DNA from: Paracoccaceae bacterium
GTDB lineage: Bacteria; Pseudomonadota; Alphaproteobacteria; Rhodobacterales; Rhodobacteraceae
Reading direction: 5' to 3'
DNA length: 64,000 nucleotides
Assembly (NCBI GenBank): GCA_017510335.1
Contig: JAFWNM010000039.1
Span: forward strand, 41,383 to 105,382
In this document: in pieces, positions 49,166 to 59,528 of the stretch
Numbering within the stretch: the stretch's first letter is position 1
Layout: each line of letters starts with the position of its first letter
Made by a program: the position numbers and the translations under genes
The notes under the pieces: generated by a model
The model's input: only the letters and a program-made list of their open reading frames with translations
What the model was told of the DNA's origin: nothing
The model's database searches: none

Positions 49166-50158
49166 ATGAGCTTCAAGGCACTTGTCGTCGAGAAGGACAC
49201 AGACGGAAAAACCCATGCCAGTGTTCAAACCCTGACAGAAGACGCGCTGCCCGCAGGGGATGTGACTGTGGCGGTGGAATATTCGACACTGAACTACAAG
49301 GACGGGCTGTGTGTTGGTCCCGGTGGCGGGCTGGTGCGCACCTATCCGCATGTGCCTGGCATTGATTTCGCAGGCACCGTCGCCGCCAGCGACGACCCGC
49401 GCTATGCCCCCGGGGACAAGGTGGTTCTGACAGGCTGGCGTGTGGGGGAAACCCATTGGGGGGGCTACGCGCAAAAGGCGTGTGTGCACGCGGACTGGCT
49501 GGTGCCGCTGCCTGCGGGCCTGACCACCCGTCAGGCGATGGCCATTGGCACAGCCGGTTTTACGGCCATGCTGGCCGTCATGGCGCTGGAGGATCACGGC
49601 CTGACCGCGGGCAAGGCCCCTGTTCTGGTGACCGGGGCGGCGGGCGGTGTGGGGTCTGTTGCGGTGGCCTTGCTGGCCGCGCTGGGCCATGATGTCGCCG
49701 CAGTGACCGGCAGGCCGGACGCGGAACCCTATTTGCGCGATCTTGGGGCCAGTCAGATCGTCGCACGCGAAACTGTGAACGAAACTGTGAAACGCCCGCT
49801 GGAATCGGAAAACTGGTCGGGTTGTGTTGACACTGTCGGCGGCGCGATGCTGGCGCGTGTGTTGGGGCAAATACAGTATGGCGGCTCTGTCGCGGCGGTC
49901 GGGCTGGCCGGGGGCGCAAGCCTGCCCGCAACAGTCATTCCCTTCCTGCTGCGCGGGGTCAATCTGCTGGGGATTGATTCCGTGATGCAGCCCTATGAAA
50001 ACCGCCTGCGCGCGTGGGAACGGCTTGCCCGCGATCTGCCCATGAACAAGCTGGACATGATGATCCAGCCTGCAACATTGTCCGACCTGCCAGGTCTGGC
50101 CGCCGATATTCTGAAAGGCGGTGTCAGGGGGCGTGTTGTGGTGGATGTGAACGCCTGA
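49166..50158 (+). CDS. acuI: MDR-family acryloyl-CoA reductase (AcuI/YhdH type)
   Basis: 330-residue zinc-independent medium-chain reductase. NYKDGLCVGPGGGLVRTYPHVPGIDFAG and VTGAAGGVGSVAVALLAALG (NADPH binding) match AcuI/YhdH, which reduces acryloyl-CoA to propionyl-CoA. That would serve acrylate detoxification after DMSP breakdown or propionate metabolism. No other DMSP gene is visible here. Convergent with accA, sharing a hairpin. Confidence 0.85.
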   Translation: MSFKALVVEKDTDGKTHASVQTLTEDALPAGDVTVAVEYSTLNYKDGLCVGPGGGLVRTYPHVPGIDFAGTVAASDDPRYAPGDKVVLTGWRVGETHWGGYAQKACVHADWLVPLPAGLTTRQAMAIGTAGFTAMLAVMALEDHGLTAGKAPVLVTGAAGGVGSVAVALLAALGHDVAAVTGRPDAEPYLRDLGASQIVARETVNETVKRPLESENWSGCVDTVGGAMLARVLGQIQYGGSVAAVGLAGGASLPATVIPFLLRGVNLLGIDSVMQPYENRLRAWERLARDLPMNKLDMMIQPATLSDLPGLAADILKGGVRGRVVVDVNA

Positions 50159-50176
50159 TCACCATCAAGGCATGAC

Positions 50177-50205
50177 AAAAGGGGGTGTCAGGCTGACAGC
50201 CCCTT
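50177..50205 (-). terminator. Terminator between acuI and accA, overlapping the accA stop
   Basis: Arms AAAGGGG(G)TGTCA and TGACA(G)CCCCTTT with a three-base loop. Reading minus, it ends in CCCCCTTTTG. The accA stop (50190-50188) lies within it. Confidence 0.7.
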
Positions 50206-51147
50206 TGCGCCCATGTTCAGGAATTTCTTGCGCCGATCATGTTTCAGCGTGTCGGCATCCTTGCCGTCCAGTTCGCCCAACATGGCGTCCAATGCCGCGC
50301 CCACGCCCTTGATCATGGCATCACGGTCGCGCTGTGCGCCGCCAAGCGGTTCGGGGATGATACGGTCGATCACGTCCAGCTTCTTGAGGTCCTGCGCGGT
50401 CAATCGCAGCGCTTCGGCCGCTTCGCGCATTTTTTCGGCATCCTTCCAAAGGATGGATGCGCAGCCTTCGGGGCTGATGACCGAATAGACGGAATGTTCC
50501 AGCATGGCGATGCGATTTGCCGTGGCAAAGGCCACGGCCCCGCCAGACCCGCCTTCGCCAATGATGACAGACACCAGCGGCACGCCAAGGCTTAGGCATT
50601 TCTGGGTGCAGCGTGCAATCGCTTCGGCCTGACCGCGTTCTTCTGCGCCTTTGCCCGGATAGGCGCCGGGCGTGTCCACAAGGGTGACAACAGGCAGGCC
50701 AAAACGCTGGGCGATATCCATCAGGCGTATGGCCTTGCGGTAGCCTTCGGGGCGGGCCATGCCGAAATTGCGCCTTAGCCTGCTTTGGGTATCATGGCCT
50801 TTTTCCTGACCGATCACCACAACCGCACGCCCCTTCAGGCGCGCAAGCCCCCCGATGACGGCTTCATCTTCGGCAAAGCCGCGATCCCCGGCAAGGGATG
50901 TGAATTCATCAAACAAGGCATCGACATAATCCTTGCAATGCGGCCTGTCAGGATGGCGGGCAACCTGGCATTTGCGCCAGGGTGTCAGGTTTTTATACAG
51001 GTCCACCAGCAGCTTTTGCGCCTTCTGGTCCAGCGCCGCCGCTTCCTTGGCGACATCAGTTTCGGGGTTGGCCAAAGCCATCGCCCGCAATTCGGTTGCC
51101 TTGCCTTCAATCTCGGCCAGCGGTTTTTCGAATTCCAGATAATTCAT
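50188..51147 (-). CDS. accA: Acetyl-CoA carboxylase carboxyltransferase alpha subunit
   Basis: Partner of AccD. ATG 51147 gives [20 protein letters not shown] and 319 residues; ATG 51159 is four codons longer. [35 protein letters not shown] and [13 protein letters not shown] are characteristic. accD is 17 kb away, so the two subunits are not co-transcribed here. Confidence 0.96.
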   Translation of the reverse strand: MNYLEFEKPLAEIEGKATELRAMALANPETDVAKEAAALDQKAQKLLVDLYKNLTPWRKCQVARHPDRPHCKDYVDALFDEFTSLAGDRGFAEDEAVIGGLARLKGRAVVVIGQEKGHDTQSRLRRNFGMARPEGYRKAIRLMDIAQRFGLPVVTLVDTPGAYPGKGAEERGQAEAIARCTQKCLSLGVPLVSVIIGEGGSGGAVAFATANRIAMLEHSVYSVISPEGCASILWKDAEKMREAAEALRLTAQDLKKLDVIDRIIPEPLGGAQRDRDAMIKGVGAALDAMLGELDGKDADTLKHDRRKKFLNMGAKGLSA

Positions 51148-51245
51148 CAACCATTCCACTCGCAGTTTGGGGGGTTATGCGTCAGCAGGGCGCGATTTGC
51201 AATCTGGAAGCGCAACGATCCGCGCCATGACCATAGACGCCGCGC

Positions 51246-53033
51246 CTAATCGGGCTGGTCCCCGAACTGGATTGCATAAAGCCGCGCGTAAGCCCCGCCC
51301 TGGGCCAGCAATTCAGCATGGCTGCCCTGCTCCACCACGCGGCCACGGTCCATGACCACAATCTTGTCGGCATTGCGCACAGTGGACAGCCGGTGTGCAA
51401 TCACGATTGTCGTGCGCCCTGCGGCGAGCTTGTTCAACGCTTCCTGCACAAAAGCTTCGGATTTTGCGTCCAGTGCACTTGTCGCTTCGTCCAGCAGCAA
51501 CACAGGCGCATCGCGCAACAAGGCGCGCGCAATCGCCACGCGCTGGCGCTGCCCGCCGGACAAGGACGACCCCCGCGGACCGGCAGGCGTGTCCACGCCC
51601 ATCGACATCAGCGGCAGGAAATCGTCAACATGCGCCGCGCGCAAAGCCGCCTTCAAATTGGCGTCGGAAACATTCTCGGCGCCCATGGTCACATTATCGC
51701 GGATTGATTCGTCAAACAGGGCCGTATCCTGACTGACAACCGCGAAGCACTGGCGCAATTGCGCCAGATCCATTGTCCGGATGTCCTGACCACCCAGCAA
51801 CACCTGGCCGGATGTGACATCTGCAAGGCGCGTCAGCAAGGAAAACACAGTGGATTTCCCTGCCCCCGACGGCCCCACGATGGCAGTCGTCTTGCCTGCC
51901 GCTGCCGCGAAGGACAAGCCGCGCAAGACGGGTTCGGCATCATAGGCGAATTCCACATCCCGAAAGGCGACATCGGCCTGCGCGCGGGGGGGAACAGCGG
52001 CGCGCGGCGCTGGCGGGTTTGTGACCTTGGCCTGAACCTGCAACAAGCCGTGGGTGCGTTCGAGCGACGCAAGCAAAGTCTGCCATTCCGCACTAAGCGC
52101 GGAAAAGCGGCGCATGGGGTCAAACAGCAACCCGAGCGCCGTGAAAAACGACATGAACTGCCCGACAGTGCGCGTGCCTTCGATAATCTGCATCCCGCCA
52201 TAGATCAGCACCATTGCAAAACCGATGGCCGCGCCGAAATCCATCACTGTTGGCACAGCCGCATGGCCAATTGCCGCCCGCACGGCCTTGCGCACATATT
52301 CGCGCATGACAGTCTGAAACCGTGACAATTCGCGGGTTTCGGTTCCCGTAAGCTGGATCGTCGAAATTCCGTGGAACGCCTCATCCAGGCGGTTGGAACA
52401 ATTGGCGGCGGCCACGCGCGATTCCTTGCTGCGCCGGCGAATAAGGCGCTGCAGCCACAACAACGGCAGCACAAGAAGCGGGATCGCCACAAGCGCAACC
52501 AGTGTCCATTGCCAGTCTGTCCACAGCGCGACACCGAACAGCACGATGACGGCCGCCCCGTCACGGCCAAAACCAGTGATCAACCCCTGAAACAGCCCCC
52601 CCACGGCATGCGAATCCCCGCGCACACGTTCAATCAGAATGCCGGGGGCGTGCACCTTGAAGAAACTCTGGTCCAGCCGCATCAGATGGGCCAGAAGCAT
52701 GGTCTGCAATTCGGCAACCGCACCTTCGGCCTGAACAACCATCACGGATTTATGCGCCAGCCGCGCCAGACCGCGCCCGAAAAACACTGCCGCCATACCC
52801 ATCGCAACCCAATACAGGCTGCCCCGGTCGCCCGCGATCATCACATCATCGAACATGGGCTGGATAAGATAGCTGAGCGCGCCCAGCATCAGCGCCTCAA
52901 TGACCATGAAGACAACAGCCAGCCCGATGAATTTAAGGCGGTGACGCACGAAGTTGCGCCATAACCAATGGGCAATGACCCAATCATTGCGGCGTTGGGT
53001 TTCACGTCTGCTGGTGGTGGACAGGCTGGACAC
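51246..53033 (-). CDS. ABC exporter (fused permease and ATPase), MsbA-like
   Basis: 595 residues. The N-terminal half (about 30-320) has six membrane helices; the C-terminal half is the ATPase with Walker A GPSGAGKST, signature LSGGQRQRVAIARALL, Walker B VLLLDEATSALD and H-loop IVIAHRLSTV. A homodimeric exporter of lipid A precursors, lipids or drugs is likely. The gene after it on the same strand (petR side) is 128 bases upstream. Confidence 0.9.
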   Translation of the reverse strand: MSSLSTTSRRETQRRNDWVIAHWLWRNFVRHRLKFIGLAVVFMVIEALMLGALSYLIQPMFDDVMIAGDRGSLYWVAMGMAAVFFGRGLARLAHKSVMVVQAEGAVAELQTMLLAHLMRLDQSFFKVHAPGILIERVRGDSHAVGGLFQGLITGFGRDGAAVIVLFGVALWTDWQWTLVALVAIPLLVLPLLWLQRLIRRRSKESRVAAANCSNRLDEAFHGISTIQLTGTETRELSRFQTVMREYVRKAVRAAIGHAAVPTVMDFGAAIGFAMVLIYGGMQIIEGTRTVGQFMSFFTALGLLFDPMRRFSALSAEWQTLLASLERTHGLLQVQAKVTNPPAPRAAVPPRAQADVAFRDVEFAYDAEPVLRGLSFAAAAGKTTAIVGPSGAGKSTVFSLLTRLADVTSGQVLLGGQDIRTMDLAQLRQCFAVVSQDTALFDESIRDNVTMGAENVSDANLKAALRAAHVDDFLPLMSMGVDTPAGPRGSSLSGGQRQRVAIARALLRDAPVLLLDEATSALDAKSEAFVQEALNKLAAGRTTIVIAHRLSTVRNADKIVVMDRGRVVEQGSHAELLAQGGAYARLYAIQFGDQPD

Positions 53034-53161
53034 GGTTTTCGGCTTCCGTCTGATTTTGGGCAGCTTTACCTGCTTTCGGCGGGCTTAGAAACCCCGCTTT
53101 TGCCCGGCCCCGGCGCGGCAGGGCGGCGCCAGGCGCATCATGGCCGGCGCGATCAGCGCAA

Positions 53162-53881
53162 TCAATCCGCGACCAGCATATACCCGGCCCCCCGGACAGT
53201 TTGCAGGTGACGGGGGGTTTTGGGGTCATGTTCGATCTTGCGGCGCAAGCGTGTGATCTGCACATCCACAGCGCGATCCTGCCCGACGACCGCACTGTGC
53301 CCGGCCCTGTCGCGCCCCAGATGGTCGACCAATGCCTCGCGGCGTATAACCTCGCCGGGGCGTTCACAGAAAAAGCGCATGATCGTGGCTTCGGTCTGGG
53401 TCAACCGGATAACAGTGTCACCGCGTTTCAATTCACCGCGTTCCAGATCATAGCGCAACGGTCCCATGATCAGCACCTGTGGCAAGACCTCGGTGGCGGG
53501 GGGAGACGGGCGGCGGCGCAAAATGGCGTTGAGGCGCAGCAACAATTCACGCGGTTCAAACGGTTTGGGCAAATAATCGTCAGCCCCCGCTTCGAAGCCC
53601 GAAATCCTGTCTTCGGCCTCGCCCTTGGCGGTCAGCAACAAAACCGGAATCGCCGTATCGGCGCAGATGTGGCGCGTCAGGCTTATGCCATCTTCGCCCG
53701 GCATCATGACGTCCAGAACCACAAGGTCGAAACTAAGCCCCGCAAGAAGCCTGCGGGCATGTGCCGCGTCGCGCGCGGCGGTAACCATGAACCCGTTGCG
53801 GATAAGGTATTTCTGCAACAAGGTGCGGATGCGCGCGTCATCATCCACAATCAACAGATGCGCGGCGGTTTCTGCGCTCAT
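53162..53881 (-). CDS. petR: OmpR-family response regulator (PetR-like)
   Basis: 239 residues. Receiver domain (1-125) with phospho-acceptor Asp in LVVLDVMMPGEDG and Lys in LLTAKGEAED; C-terminal OmpR winged helix (about 140-235) with YDLERGELKRGDTVIRLTQTE split over the beta sheet and RLRRKIEHDPKTPRHLQTV. It overlaps the MarR-type gene by ATGA. The pair and its position beside ilvE match petP-petR of Rhodobacter. No histidine kinase is nearby. Confidence 0.87.
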   Translation of the reverse strand: MSAETAAHLLIVDDDARIRTLLQKYLIRNGFMVTAARDAAHARRLLAGLSFDLVVLDVMMPGEDGISLTRHICADTAIPVLLLTAKGEAEDRISGFEAGADDYLPKPFEPRELLLRLNAILRRRPSPPATEVLPQVLIMGPLRYDLERGELKRGDTVIRLTQTEATIMRFFCERPGEVIRREALVDHLGRDRAGHSAVVGQDRAVDVQITRLRRKIEHDPKTPRHLQTVRGAGYMLVAD

Positions 53882-54387
53882 GTGCGACGCTCCTTAAGGG
53901 CGATATACTGGCGAAAGATCTCGTCATCCATCATGGCCTCCAGCACCTGCCGGAACCCCGCGACAGCTTGCGGGCCAGCCGCGCGATAGGCGGCGCGCAT
54001 GCGGTCGCGCTGCGCTTCGGACAATTTGCGTTCAAGGGTTTTGCCGCTTTCGGTCAGATACAGATTGCGTTCGCGCCGGTCGGTGCGCCCGATGCGGCTG
54101 TCAACAAGCCCGTCTTCGATCAGGGTGCGCAACACGCGGTTCAACGATTGCTTGGTCACGCCCAGCACGGTCAGCAGATTATTTACCGTGGTGCCATGGG
54201 TGCGGTTGATGAAATGCAACGCGCGATGATGGGCACGGCCATAGCCATGCTCGGCCAGAATGCGGTCAGGGTCCGCAGTGAAGCCGCGATAGGCAAAAAA
54301 CATCGCTTCAATGCCTTTGCGCAACTGTTCATCAGTCAGGAAAAGCAGATTCTCGCCGCCAAGTGTTCCAGATCCACCTTGTCCCAT
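53878..54387 (-). CDS. petP: MarR-family regulator (PetP-like)
   Basis: 169-residue winged-helix protein. YGRAHHRALHFINRTHG, VNNLLTVLGVTKQSLNRVLR (recognition helix) and IGRTDRRERNLYLTESG (wing) give the MarR fold. It is the first gene of the petP-petR pair and divergent from ilvE. An imperfectly spaced ATGTCA/TGACAT palindrome in the divergent region is a plausible autoregulatory operator. Confidence 0.85.
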   Translation of the reverse strand: MGQGGSGTLGGENLLFLTDEQLRKGIEAMFFAYRGFTADPDRILAEHGYGRAHHRALHFINRTHGTTVNNLLTVLGVTKQSLNRVLRTLIEDGLVDSRIGRTDRRERNLYLTESGKTLERKLSEAQRDRMRAAYRAAGPQAVAGFRQVLEAMMDDEIFRQYIALKERRT

Positions 54388-54434
54388 GCTCTGCCCGCCT
54401 TGAATGCCTGTCTGATCAATCTTTGTGCCATTTT

Positions 54435-54453
54435 ATGTCAGCCTTGTTGACAT
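54435..54453. promoter_or_regulatory. Candidate operator between petP and ilvE
   Basis: ATGTCA (54435-54440) and TGACAT (54448-54453) around a 7-base spacer, 48 bases upstream of the petP start. MarR-type regulators often bind such palindromes. Confidence 0.45.
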
Positions 54454-54558
54454 TCCAAGGTCGAATTGCTAGCGATTCGTCAGTTTTCACGCAACATTAT
54501 GCCCGATGTGGACCTAAATTGCGTAATTATTGAAAATCTGCCAAATGAGGAGGCATGC

Positions 54559-55428
54559 ATGGCCGGGGCGTATGACGACAGAGAGGGCTTGATCTGGATG
54601 GACGGCACCATGGTGCCCTGGCGTGATGCGAATGTGCATATCCTGACCCACGCCATGCATTATGCCTCGTCGGTGTTTGAAGGCGAGCGGTGCTATAACG
54701 GCAAGATTTTCAAAAGCCGCGAACACTCCGAACGCCTGCTGGAATCGGGGCGCTTGCTGGACATGCAGATCCCCTACAGCGTGGACCAGCTGGAAGAAGC
54801 CAAGGCCGAAGTGCTGCGCGCCAATAACCTGACAAACGCCTATGTGCGCGCCTTGGCGTGGCGGGGCGTGGGCGAAGACATGGGCGTAGCTGCGCGGCGC
54901 AACCCTGTGCGCGTGGCCATTGCGGCATGGGAATGGGGGGCGTATTACGGGGACGCCAAAATGCAGGGCGCGAAACTGGACATCGCCAAATGGCGCCGTC
55001 CTTCGCCCGAAACCATTCCGACCGCTGCCAAGGCGGCGGGGCTGTATATGATTTGCACCATGTCCAAACACGCCGCCGAGGAAAAGGGCTGTTCGGACGC
55101 GCTGTTTTATGACTATCGCGGGTATGTGGCCGAAGCGACGGGCGCGAATGTGTTTTTCGTCAAGGATGGCGAAGTGCACACCCCCATCGCAGACGCTATT
55201 TTGAACGGCATTACCCGCCAGACTGTTATCGCAATGCTGCGCGACATGGGCATCACGGTTCATGAACGCCATATCATGCCCGAAGAACTGGCGGATTTTT
55301 CCGAATGCTGGCTGACAGGCACCGCCGCCGAAGTCACGCCTGTGGGGCAAATCGGGCCGCATAATTTCCAGGTGGGCCAGATGACGCGCAAGGTCGCCGA
55401 AACCTATGAGGCGCTGGTGCGCGCCTGA
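54559..55428 (+). CDS. ilvE: Branched-chain amino acid aminotransferase
   Basis: PLP enzyme for the last step of Leu, Ile and Val synthesis. ATG 54559 follows GAGGAGG and gives 289 residues. IWMDGTMVPWRDANVHILTH, VFEGERCYNG, RALAWRG, AEATGANVFFVKDG and FLTGTAAEVTPV-like WLTGTAAEVTPVGQIG are class IV aminotransferase marks. A strong terminator follows. Confidence 0.95.
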   Translation: MAGAYDDREGLIWMDGTMVPWRDANVHILTHAMHYASSVFEGERCYNGKIFKSREHSERLLESGRLLDMQIPYSVDQLEEAKAEVLRANNLTNAYVRALAWRGVGEDMGVAARRNPVRVAIAAWEWGAYYGDAKMQGAKLDIAKWRRPSPETIPTAAKAAGLYMICTMSKHAAEEKGCSDALFYDYRGYVAEATGANVFFVKDGEVHTPIADAILNGITRQTVIAMLRDMGITVHERHIMPEELADFSECWLTGTAAEVTPVGQIGPHNFQVGQMTRKVAETYEALVRA

Positions 55429-55459
55429 CAGGGGCCGCTTCATCGCAACACACCACCAC

Positions 55460-55494
55460 CACGCGGCAGGGTCCGGCCTTGCCGCGTGTTTGCG
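55460..55494 (+). terminator. Intrinsic terminator after ilvE
   Basis: CACGCGGCA (55460-55468) pairs with TGCCGCGTG (55480-55488), with inner GG/CC pairing, followed by TTTGCGTTTG. Confidence 0.75.
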
Positions 55495-55629
55495 TTTGCC
55501 CCCCTTTGCCCCGCCATTCGGATGCCGGTTTCATGCCATTATTTTGGCATTCCGTCATGAAATTGAAGCCGAATTAACCATATTCGACACCCAGACCAAA
55601 ATTGCCCGCCGCCCTGCCCTTGACCTTGA

Positions 55630-57345
<1,716 letters not shown>

Positions 57346-57409
57346 CGGCCGGGATCATCAGGTGCGACGACGCAATGGGGGAAGCACAGAAGGCGCGTCC
57401 CCCACAGCG

Positions 57410-57883
57410 CTACGTCAACCGAGACGAGATGACGCCGGTATTGATGCCACCCATGCGCAATTCCCCAAACAGGCGCTGATATTCCATCTTCGGACACAGG
57501 TTTTGCACCACATCCACACCGCGCGCCTGCGCCTTGGCGGCGGCTGCATCATGTTGGACACCGATCTGCATCCAGATTGTGCGCAAATTCGGCAAGTTTT
57601 CCAGCGCGTCATCAACAATTTGGGGCACATGTTCGGACCGGCGGAAAATATCAACCATATCCACCTGTGGCGGGCAGTCCGCCACAGTGCCAAGGATGGT
57701 TTCCCCAAACAGCGATTGCCCCGCCAGCCCCGGATTGACCGGAATGATGCGGTAGCCTTTCAGCTTCAGGTAACGCGCGACAAAATAGCTGGGGCGCACC
57801 GGATTGGCGGAAACCCCCACAACGGCGATAACCTTCGTGCGGTGCAAAATGCGTTTCAAACGGGCGCTGTCTGGCGATGTCAT
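57410..57883 (-). CDS. CoA-binding protein (Rossmann-fold, YccU-like)
   Basis: 157 residues from ATG 57883. The fold is that of the CoA_binding_2 family: IAVVGVSANPVRPSYFVARYLK, YRIIPVNPGLAGQSLFGE, VDMVDIFRRSEHVPQIVDDAL, and IWMQIGVQHDAAAAKAQARG with VVQNLCPKMEY. Function in cells is not established. No strong ribosome site was seen, and an in-frame extension to 58006 is open but contains a terminator-like hairpin, so I kept the short form. Confidence 0.85.
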   Translation of the reverse strand: MTSPDSARLKRILHRTKVIAVVGVSANPVRPSYFVARYLKLKGYRIIPVNPGLAGQSLFGETILGTVADCPPQVDMVDIFRRSEHVPQIVDDALENLPNLRTIWMQIGVQHDAAAAKAQARGVDVVQNLCPKMEYQRLFGELRMGGINTGVISSRLT

Positions 57884-57922
57884 GGCACAAGTCTGGGGCG
57901 GTGCCATCTGATATGCAAGCAG

Positions 57923-57949
57923 AAAAAGGCCCGACCAGCAGGCCGGGCC
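57923..57949 (-). terminator. Intrinsic terminator after the MFS gene or a short RNA
   Basis: CGGGCC (57944-57949 on plus) and GGCCCG (57928-57933) form a stem followed on the minus strand by TTTTTCTGC. It lies between the MFS gene end and the CoA-binding gene. Confidence 0.75.
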
Positions 57950-58081
57950 AAGTGCGGAACGAGGGACAGTAACAGATACAGACGCGGAGTTCCGATCCAT
58001 CGTCATGTAATACAGATATGAGGGGGGGCGGGGATTTCCAGTGCCAATCTCAGATTTGTGAGGGGCACGCGCATTGCCGGC

Positions 58082-59305
58082 CTAAACCGCATCCCACCTG
58101 CCCTGTGCGCGCAGTCCCGCGCGCAGCCAGATCAGCGCCGCCACCCCTGCCACGCCCAGCACGATCGACACCCACAATGTGGCCTGTGGCCCCAGCCGGA
58201 CAAAGGCAACCGAAAACAGAAATGGCGCTGCCGCCGCCATCACGCTGCGCAGCCCCGCCAGACGGCCCAGCCGCGCCCCGATGCCAACAGCCCCAAACAG
58301 CACCAGCGGCACCGACCCGCGCACAATACTGGCAAGCCCCTGCCCTGCGCCAAAAAGCAGCGCAAACACCACGGCCAGCCCCACCCCCTGCCCTGCCAGC
58401 AACAACACGCAAAACGACAGCGGCACGGCCGCGCTGGAAATGATTGCAACATTCAGCGGATGGAAATTACGCCAGAACCCGGCTTCGACCAGCCGGACCA
58501 GCACTTGCGCCGGCCCCATCAGCATGGCCACCAGAAAGGCCGACTGCCCCAGCCCCTGTTCCATCAGCACCGGCACCATATGCACCCCCATCGCGGCAAT
58601 CACCATACCCGTGATCGCAAACCCAAGCGCCAGCAGCACAAAGGCGCGGCGCAACTGGTCGGGCGCGATGACAGGAAAGACCGGACGCGGGGCACGGGCG
58701 GGCGCGGCATCGGGCGGGCGCGTCACGGGGGCCTTGCGCGCAATCCACAAATGCAGCGGCATGGCCCCGCCCAGATGCAGCATGGCAAACACCACACAGG
58801 TGCCGCGCCAGCCCAAGGTTTCAACCCCCAGGCCCGTCAGCGGCCAGAACACTGTTGACGCAAATCCCCCGATCAATGTCAGCCGGGTGATGGCGCTGCG
58901 CGTGTCGCCCGGTTCCTTCAACGACAGGGTTGCGAACGCTGCATCATACAGCACTGCAAAACTGATGGATTGCAGCAAGATGACCAGCACCGCGAAGCTT
59001 GCGAAATTCGGCGCCAGCGCCATCAGCACTGTCAGCACAGCCGCAAGCGCGCTGCCCATCGCCATGACCTGCGGCGCGCCCAGTTGATCCAGCAGCCGCC
59101 CCAGGCGCGGCGAAACCAACCCGCCCAGCAACAACCCCACCGAAAACACCCCAAACAGCATAGGGCCGGACACGCCGAATTCAGCGGCGATGGCAGGAAC
59201 CATGATGGGATAGGCATAAAACACAGCCCCGTAGCCAATGGTCTGCGTCACCCCCAAGGCCAGCACAAACGGCCCCCAATCGGCCAGCGGCGTCTTGATT
59301 GCCAT
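58082..59305 (-). CDS. MFS transporter
   Basis: A 407-residue, twelve-helix permease from ATG 59305. ALGVTQTIGYGAVFYAYPIM and FSVGLLLGGLVSPRLGRLLDQLG (the loop 2-3 motif) are MFS features. The substrate is not recognised. It is divergent from the B12-dependent ribonucleotide reductase, with about 220 bases between the starts. Confidence 0.88.
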   Translation of the reverse strand: MAIKTPLADWGPFVLALGVTQTIGYGAVFYAYPIMVPAIAAEFGVSGPMLFGVFSVGLLLGGLVSPRLGRLLDQLGAPQVMAMGSALAAVLTVLMALAPNFASFAVLVILLQSISFAVLYDAAFATLSLKEPGDTRSAITRLTLIGGFASTVFWPLTGLGVETLGWRGTCVVFAMLHLGGAMPLHLWIARKAPVTRPPDAAPARAPRPVFPVIAPDQLRRAFVLLALGFAITGMVIAAMGVHMVPVLMEQGLGQSAFLVAMLMGPAQVLVRLVEAGFWRNFHPLNVAIISSAAVPLSFCVLLLAGQGVGLAVVFALLFGAGQGLASIVRGSVPLVLFGAVGIGARLGRLAGLRSVMAAAAPFLFSVAFVRLGPQATLWVSIVLGVAGVAALIWLRAGLRAQGRWDAV

Positions 59306-59528
59306 GTCAGATGATCCGCCTTTGTTGCGCCGCCCGACCGCCACGATGCCAACAGGCCACAGCATGTGCAACCCAGACATCGCGGCCAACGGGCCTTCGG
59401 GCAGGGTGATACACGGGTATTTGTGCAGGTTTCATGACAGCAACATCGGGGGATGTCCGTTGACCACCACCGCCGCCGCGCCTATCTTGTGCGCCCAAGC
59501 TGCCCCCCCAATCAAAGGATACCCCGCC

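Noticed and set aside
59306-59528. Cobalamin riboswitch before nrdJ
   Set aside because: No B12-box-like sequence seen on either strand; class II reductase genes need not be so controlled.
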